Source of the DNA: Nocardia sp. NBC_00565
Lineage (GTDB): Bacteria; Actinomycetota; Actinomycetes; Mycobacteriales; Mycobacteriaceae
Direction of reading: 5' to 3'
NCBI RefSeq assembly: GCF_036345915.1
Contig: NZ_CP107785.1
Location: 9,362,001-9,426,000 of the forward strand
DNA: 64,000 bases
Part shown: in pieces, positions 60,593 to 64,000 of the stretch
Position numbering within the stretch: the stretch's first letter is position 1
How the letters are laid out: every line of letters starts with the position of its first letter
Notes under the pieces: generated by a model
The model's input: the letters and a program-made list of their open reading frames with translations, nothing else
Databases searched by the model: none
What the model was told of the DNA's origin: nothing
Position numbers and translations under genes: made by a program

Positions 60593-62761
60593 TCACTTCT
60601 TCAGTCCGTCGGCGATGTGCGCGGGTAGATGCTTCGAGCGAGCGAGCTTGACCGCATCCTCGCTTGTCCGGTTTGCGGCAGCAGTATCGCCCTCGATGCG
60701 ATAGCTCGCGGCGAGCCGCGACATGACATCCAGGACCGTGAGGTCGTCGATGCCCTTGTCGCCCTTGGACGCGCTGATGACCGCCGACAGATGCTTCTCC
60801 GCGCGCTCCATGTCGCGGGGCCGCACATCGACGGTGCCGTCGGGTGCAACCCGTGTGAACTCCCGTGCCGCGTTGATGCCGAGCGCAAAGTCCGCGTAGA
60901 CGGCGTTGGGATTCTTGGGGTGTTTTTCGAGAACCGTTTCGAGGGCCGCCGTTCCGGCGGCGAGGTACTCGGAGTCGGTGCCCTTCAGGGTGAGCACCAT
61001 GCCCACATCGTTGGTGAGCAGGAGTTCGGCAACGTCGTCCTCCTCGCGAGTGCGGGGTGCACCGATCCGGATGGTCTGTCGCGGCGAGACCACCTCGTTG
61101 CCATCGGGCGTCGCGTATACCGCCTGCACGTGATACGTGCCCGGATCCTCGAATACCTGCCCGACCACGGCGTCATAGCCGACGTAGGCGCTCACCGCCA
61201 CGTTGTCACCAGCGTGCACGGGCACCAGTTCCGGCTCTGCGCACGCCGACACCGGTGGCCGGTGCACGAAGCGATCGCCGCGAGGACGGTCGATCAACAC
61301 TGTGACAACACCGAACTTGGGGTGCAGTTGTTCGGAGGTGTGGACGTACTGCTCGGACTGGGACGTGAGCCGGATCTCCAAGACCACGGGCGTCCCGAGC
61401 ATGGGATGGGCGGGCACTGCTGCGATGTCGAGCCGCAAACTCGTGGACGTGGGCTCGCCGATCGCCAAATTCTGGTTCTCCATGGCAGCGCCGGTGCCGA
61501 ACGGGTTGCCGCCCATGATGACTTCGTTTCGGAAGCCGTGCCGCAGATGCGCCAGTTCGAGCCTGTCGAACTGGAACGGGAAGGCGCCCCAGAATGCGGC
61601 TTCGCCTCCGGGGGCGGATCCTCCCGGCTGGTAATTGCCCGGGTAGTTCATCCAAGACAGAGCGCCCAGCCGCTTCGGGAGCGGGGGACTCATGCTGTCT
61701 TTGTGGAAGGAATGGAAAAGGTTGAAACAATGCCCGAGCTCATGGACGTTGACATAGAGCTGTTCGCGCAAATTCTGCGCGGTCGATGCCGAGATCGCCT
61801 GGTAGAAACTGGCACACCCTTGCCGTTGCGGGCCCTGCTGGTCGAACATGATTCCGCGAAGGCCGGTGCCGAATGAGTGCCTCATTGCGTGCAATAACCA
61901 CACCTTGAACTGGGGGACGTCACGGAACCGTGAAAAATGTGTCTCCATCGCGTGGTGCAGGCTTGCATTGTTCCAGACATGGTTCGCCGGTGTCGCGATG
62001 ATGTTGTCGCGGCCGGTCCCGAGGATTTGGATACCGGCCTCCAGGTAGGCGCCCGCGGTGGAGAGCGCCCGAGCCGGTCCACCGCTGGGCAGCGAACCGG
62101 TGTTGTAGCTGGTGAACGAAGGCACTCCGGACTCGATGTCCTGTTCCAGTGCCACCGTCCGGAACGCGGACGACTCGTGGCCGCAGACATATGTTGCTCC
62201 GATTGCCCCGCTGGGGGTGCTCCAGCGCAGGGTCGCTGGAGCCGGCGGCTGGAGGATCGTGGTTCGGGGAATGCTGACTGTGGCCACCGTGAACGTCGTG
62301 GACCAAGTCTGGCGAGCGGTGCCCCTGATGATGACCTGTGTTGGAGTGGCCGAAATGGTGGTGGCATCGACGGTCCATGAACCGAAGTACGAGGTCACGC
62401 CGCCGGAAATGGTGTAGTAGTCACCACTCAACTTGCCGAGCGGTGTGTTGCCGTCCACGTCGACTCGCAGTTCGAGCTGGAAACCTGTGATCGGCGAACG
62501 ATATCGACCGCTGACCTTTTGAACGAGAAGGCCGGCTCGTTGCTCTGTGCGCCTCGCAGCTTCGTCGCGCTCGAGTGTCGTAGGCGGCTCTTGCTCTGCC
62601 TCCGGTTCGAGGAGGGCGACCCCGGCGCCGGCCGGGTCGGTCGCAGACGACAGCCCTGCCTCGACAGCCCATTTCGACCGTGCGGCGTCGAGCTTCGCTG
62701 AATCGATGTCGACCGTATTCTCTTCTGCCGGCACTGCATTCGGATCGATCACAGAGGTCAT
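60593..62761 (-). CDS. Large metzincin-type metalloprotease with C-terminal TPR-like region
   Basis: 722 residues. Residues ~75-190 look like β-rich domains. The zinc motif HELGHCFNLFH (HExxHxxxxxH) at about 344-354 is followed by the Met-turn ALSWMNYPGNY, which together define metzincins. A β-sandwich (~450-570) and helical repeats (LAAGTAALETVLEKHPKNPNAVYADFAL; YRIEGDTAAANRTSEDAVKL) follow. AAGGAG stands seven bases before ATG 62761. There is no signal peptide or membrane anchor, unusual for a metzincin, so either it acts inside the cell or leaves by a non-classical route. Followed by a small hypothetical gene. Confidence 0.8.
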   Translation of the reverse strand: MTSVIDPNAVPAEENTVDIDSAKLDAARSKWAVEAGLSSATDPAGAGVALLEPEAEQEPPTTLERDEAARRTEQRAGLLVQKVSGRYRSPITGFQLELRVDVDGNTPLGKLSGDYYTISGGVTSYFGSWTVDATTISATPTQVIIRGTARQTWSTTFTVATVSIPRTTILQPPAPATLRWSTPSGAIGATYVCGHESSAFRTVALEQDIESGVPSFTSYNTGSLPSGGPARALSTAGAYLEAGIQILGTGRDNIIATPANHVWNNASLHHAMETHFSRFRDVPQFKVWLLHAMRHSFGTGLRGIMFDQQGPQRQGCASFYQAISASTAQNLREQLYVNVHELGHCFNLFHSFHKDSMSPPLPKRLGALSWMNYPGNYQPGGSAPGGEAAFWGAFPFQFDRLELAHLRHGFRNEVIMGGNPFGTGAAMENQNLAIGEPTSTSLRLDIAAVPAHPMLGTPVVLEIRLTSQSEQYVHTSEQLHPKFGVVTVLIDRPRGDRFVHRPPVSACAEPELVPVHAGDNVAVSAYVGYDAVVGQVFEDPGTYHVQAVYATPDGNEVVSPRQTIRIGAPRTREEDDVAELLLTNDVGMVLTLKGTDSEYLAAGTAALETVLEKHPKNPNAVYADFALGINAAREFTRVAPDGTVDVRPRDMERAEKHLSAVISASKGDKGIDDLTVLDVMSRLAASYRIEGDTAAANRTSEDAVKLARSKHLPAHIADGLKK

Positions 62762-63342
62762 ATCTGTCGCTCCTTGCGTGCTCAGAGGGTGAGTGATTGC
62801 TCGCTGGTTTCGTGAGCGCGTCGTCGCCCGCCGGTGGAAGTCCGGTGTGGGTAGCTATCAGGAGGACCGGCGATTCAACCGCTCGGGAACCGGCAGAGCC
62901 AAGGCCTACCGTTAGTGATCACGCTCCTCCAGTTCGCGACTCAACGCGGTGGGTGTGACGCGATGCGGAAAAAACGTTTCCGGGTGGCTCGGTTTTCACA
63001 TCCAGGTGGGGCTGGGCGCTCGTCACAGATCTGTCCGCAAATATCGGACAGGCAGGGAATGTGGCCACGTCATCATAGATATTGCAGCTCGAGCTAGCGG
63101 ATTGATGCTACCCAGCTATCGTCGCGGAGTCACCGTTTGTCGCTGAGATGGGATGAGCCGATCGCAGCGCAAGCTGTTTCGATGCTTAACGACCAGTGAC
63201 AACCGCGCATTCGTCAGAGCAGGATGAACAGACCGGTCTTTCGGGTTTGTCGCCAATAGATGGGGATCCAACAGTGGCGGCGGCAAGGATCCACAACCGT
63301 TCACACCACTCCACCGGAATCATCTGCGTACCAGGAGGTGCA
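62762..63342. other. Long intergenic region between divergent genes
   Basis: 581 bases with no credible gene; it must hold the promoters of the metzincin operon and the DUF2235 gene. AGGAGGTG at 63333-63340 is the Shine-Dalgarno of the latter. A dyad at 63031-63051 is listed separately. Confidence 0.45.
63031..63051. promoter_or_regulatory. Perfect 7-bp dyad, possible operator
   Basis: CTGTCCG-CAAATAT-CGGACAG, perfect arms around an AT-rich 7-base centre, isolated in a long gene-free region. Size and symmetry fit a TetR-like or similar repressor site; a hairpin role is less likely as no T-run follows. Confidence 0.4.
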
Positions 63343-64000
63343 ATGATGCGTCGGCTCGTCATGTGCTGCGATGGCACTTGGAACACGCTGGGCCAGTTGG
63401 CGGTGACGAATGTGCGCCGTTTCTACAACGCCCTCGCCGATACCACGAAGGACGGGGAGGAACAGCTGAGGCGGTACCGGCCCGGAGTCGGGACCGAGAG
63501 CGGTGGTCTGGCCGGCTGGCTGTTGGGAGGAGTCGCCGGGGTCGGGTTGTCGAGCAACGTGATGGACGCCTACCACTGGCTCACCACCACCTACCGGCCT
63601 GGGGACAGAATCGCGCTGTTCGGTTTCAGTCGCGGCGCCTACACCGCACGCAGCCTCGCCGGGCTGATCGCGGCGTGCGGGCTGATCGATACCACGTGCT
63701 CGGACGAAGACGAGGTCTGGCGTCAGATCCGGCATGTGTACCAGCGGCGTTACCGCCAGCGGCGGGACGCCGATCGAGGGTGGCGCGACACTCTCCGATT
63801 CACCTACGACCCGGAGCAGGCCGATGCGATTCCGGTGGACTTCATCGGAGTGTGGGACACCGTCGGAGCGCTGGGTATCCCGGACAACCTGGGCTGGCTC
63901 AACCTGTTGGACCCCGCCCGCCGGCATGCCTTCCACGATGTGCGGCTCAATCCGGCTGTGCGCCACGGTCGCCACGCGGTGGCGCTCGACGAGCAGCGGG
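63343..64000 (+). CDS. DUF2235 α/β-hydrolase-like protein (3' end outside window)
   Basis: At least 219 residues, open to the window edge. MMRRLVMCCDGTWNTLGQLAVT is the DUF2235 opening (CDGTWN with the conserved Asp). LFGFSRGAYTARSLAGLIAACGLI carries the GxSxG nucleophile, and DFIGVWDTVGALGIP the VWDTVGALG signature. Family members include Tle1-type phospholipase effectors and many uncharacterised cytosolic proteins; nothing here indicates secretion. ATG 63343 (or 63346) follows AGGAGGTG. Confidence 0.88.
   Translation, partial: MMRRLVMCCDGTWNTLGQLAVTNVRRFYNALADTTKDGEEQLRRYRPGVGTESGGLAGWLLGGVAGVGLSSNVMDAYHWLTTTYRPGDRIALFGFSRGAYTARSLAGLIAACGLIDTTCSDEDEVWRQIRHVYQRRYRQRRDADRGWRDTLRFTYDPEQADAIPVDFIGVWDTVGALGIPDNLGWLNLLDPARRHAFHDVRLNPAVRHGRHAVALDEQR

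Overview
This is a high-G+C actinobacterial window. GTG/TTG starts, many cytochrome P450s with cognate ferredoxins, CaiB and Δ1-dehydrogenase-type catabolic enzymes, F420-type LLM oxidoreductases and a DesA-type acyl-ACP desaturase suggest the Mycobacteriales, most likely Nocardia or a close relative. No rRNA, convincing tRNA or CRISPR array was seen.

Layout. 1-1.4 kb: CYTH fragment, decapitated TPR regulator and Nudix hydrolase. 1.7-6.5 kb: an unusual glycosyltransferase-P450 fusion, divergent from an MGT-type glycosyltransferase coupled to an orphan ABC-2 permease. 6.5-20.3 kb: AraC regulator and a tightly packed catabolic operon (SDR, ferredoxin, P450, amidohydrolase, two M24 proteins of which one is degenerate, crotonase, double CaiB), then an MFS carrier and a KstD-like flavoprotein. 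20.4-23.1 kb: IS21 istB scar, class I terpene cyclase with an odd first metal motif, PAS-GGDEF protein. 23.1-23.9 kb: DUF302 protein and CsoR/CstR repressor with a perfect operator. 24.0-33.0 kb: GntR-controlled lower pathway for 4,5-cleavage of protocatechuate or gallate (GalB, GalC and GalD homologues, LigI lactonase, a two-domain extradiol dioxygenase, two carriers), with three copies of one AT-rich operator-like motif. 33.0-35.9 kb: HigBA toxin-antitoxin, an intact IS701-family element inserted exactly at the antitoxin stop codon, and gene scars.

36.3-43.7 kb: acyl-ACP desaturase, divergent from a six-gene cluster in which every junction overlaps: radical SAM enzyme, two ATP-grasp ligases, an SDR without its catalytic Tyr/Lys, a histidine phosphatase and an MFS exporter. 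This looks like a specialised-metabolite pathway I cannot match to a known one, and it is the best candidate for an undescribed system here.

44-53.5 kb: amino-acid permease, GlcD-type flavoprotein, aldo-keto reductase, DUF1330 protein, LLM oxidoreductase, P450/ferredoxin pair, a graveyard of broken genes, VOC protein and SDR. 53.6-58.2 kb: MerR regulator, α/β-hydrolase with a MerR-type promoter, CYP107-like P450 and a CYP157-like P450 lacking the ExxR arginine. 58.9-62.8 kb: formylglycine-generating enzyme beside an arylsulfatase scar, and a 722-residue metzincin without a signal peptide. The window ends inside a DUF2235 hydrolase gene.
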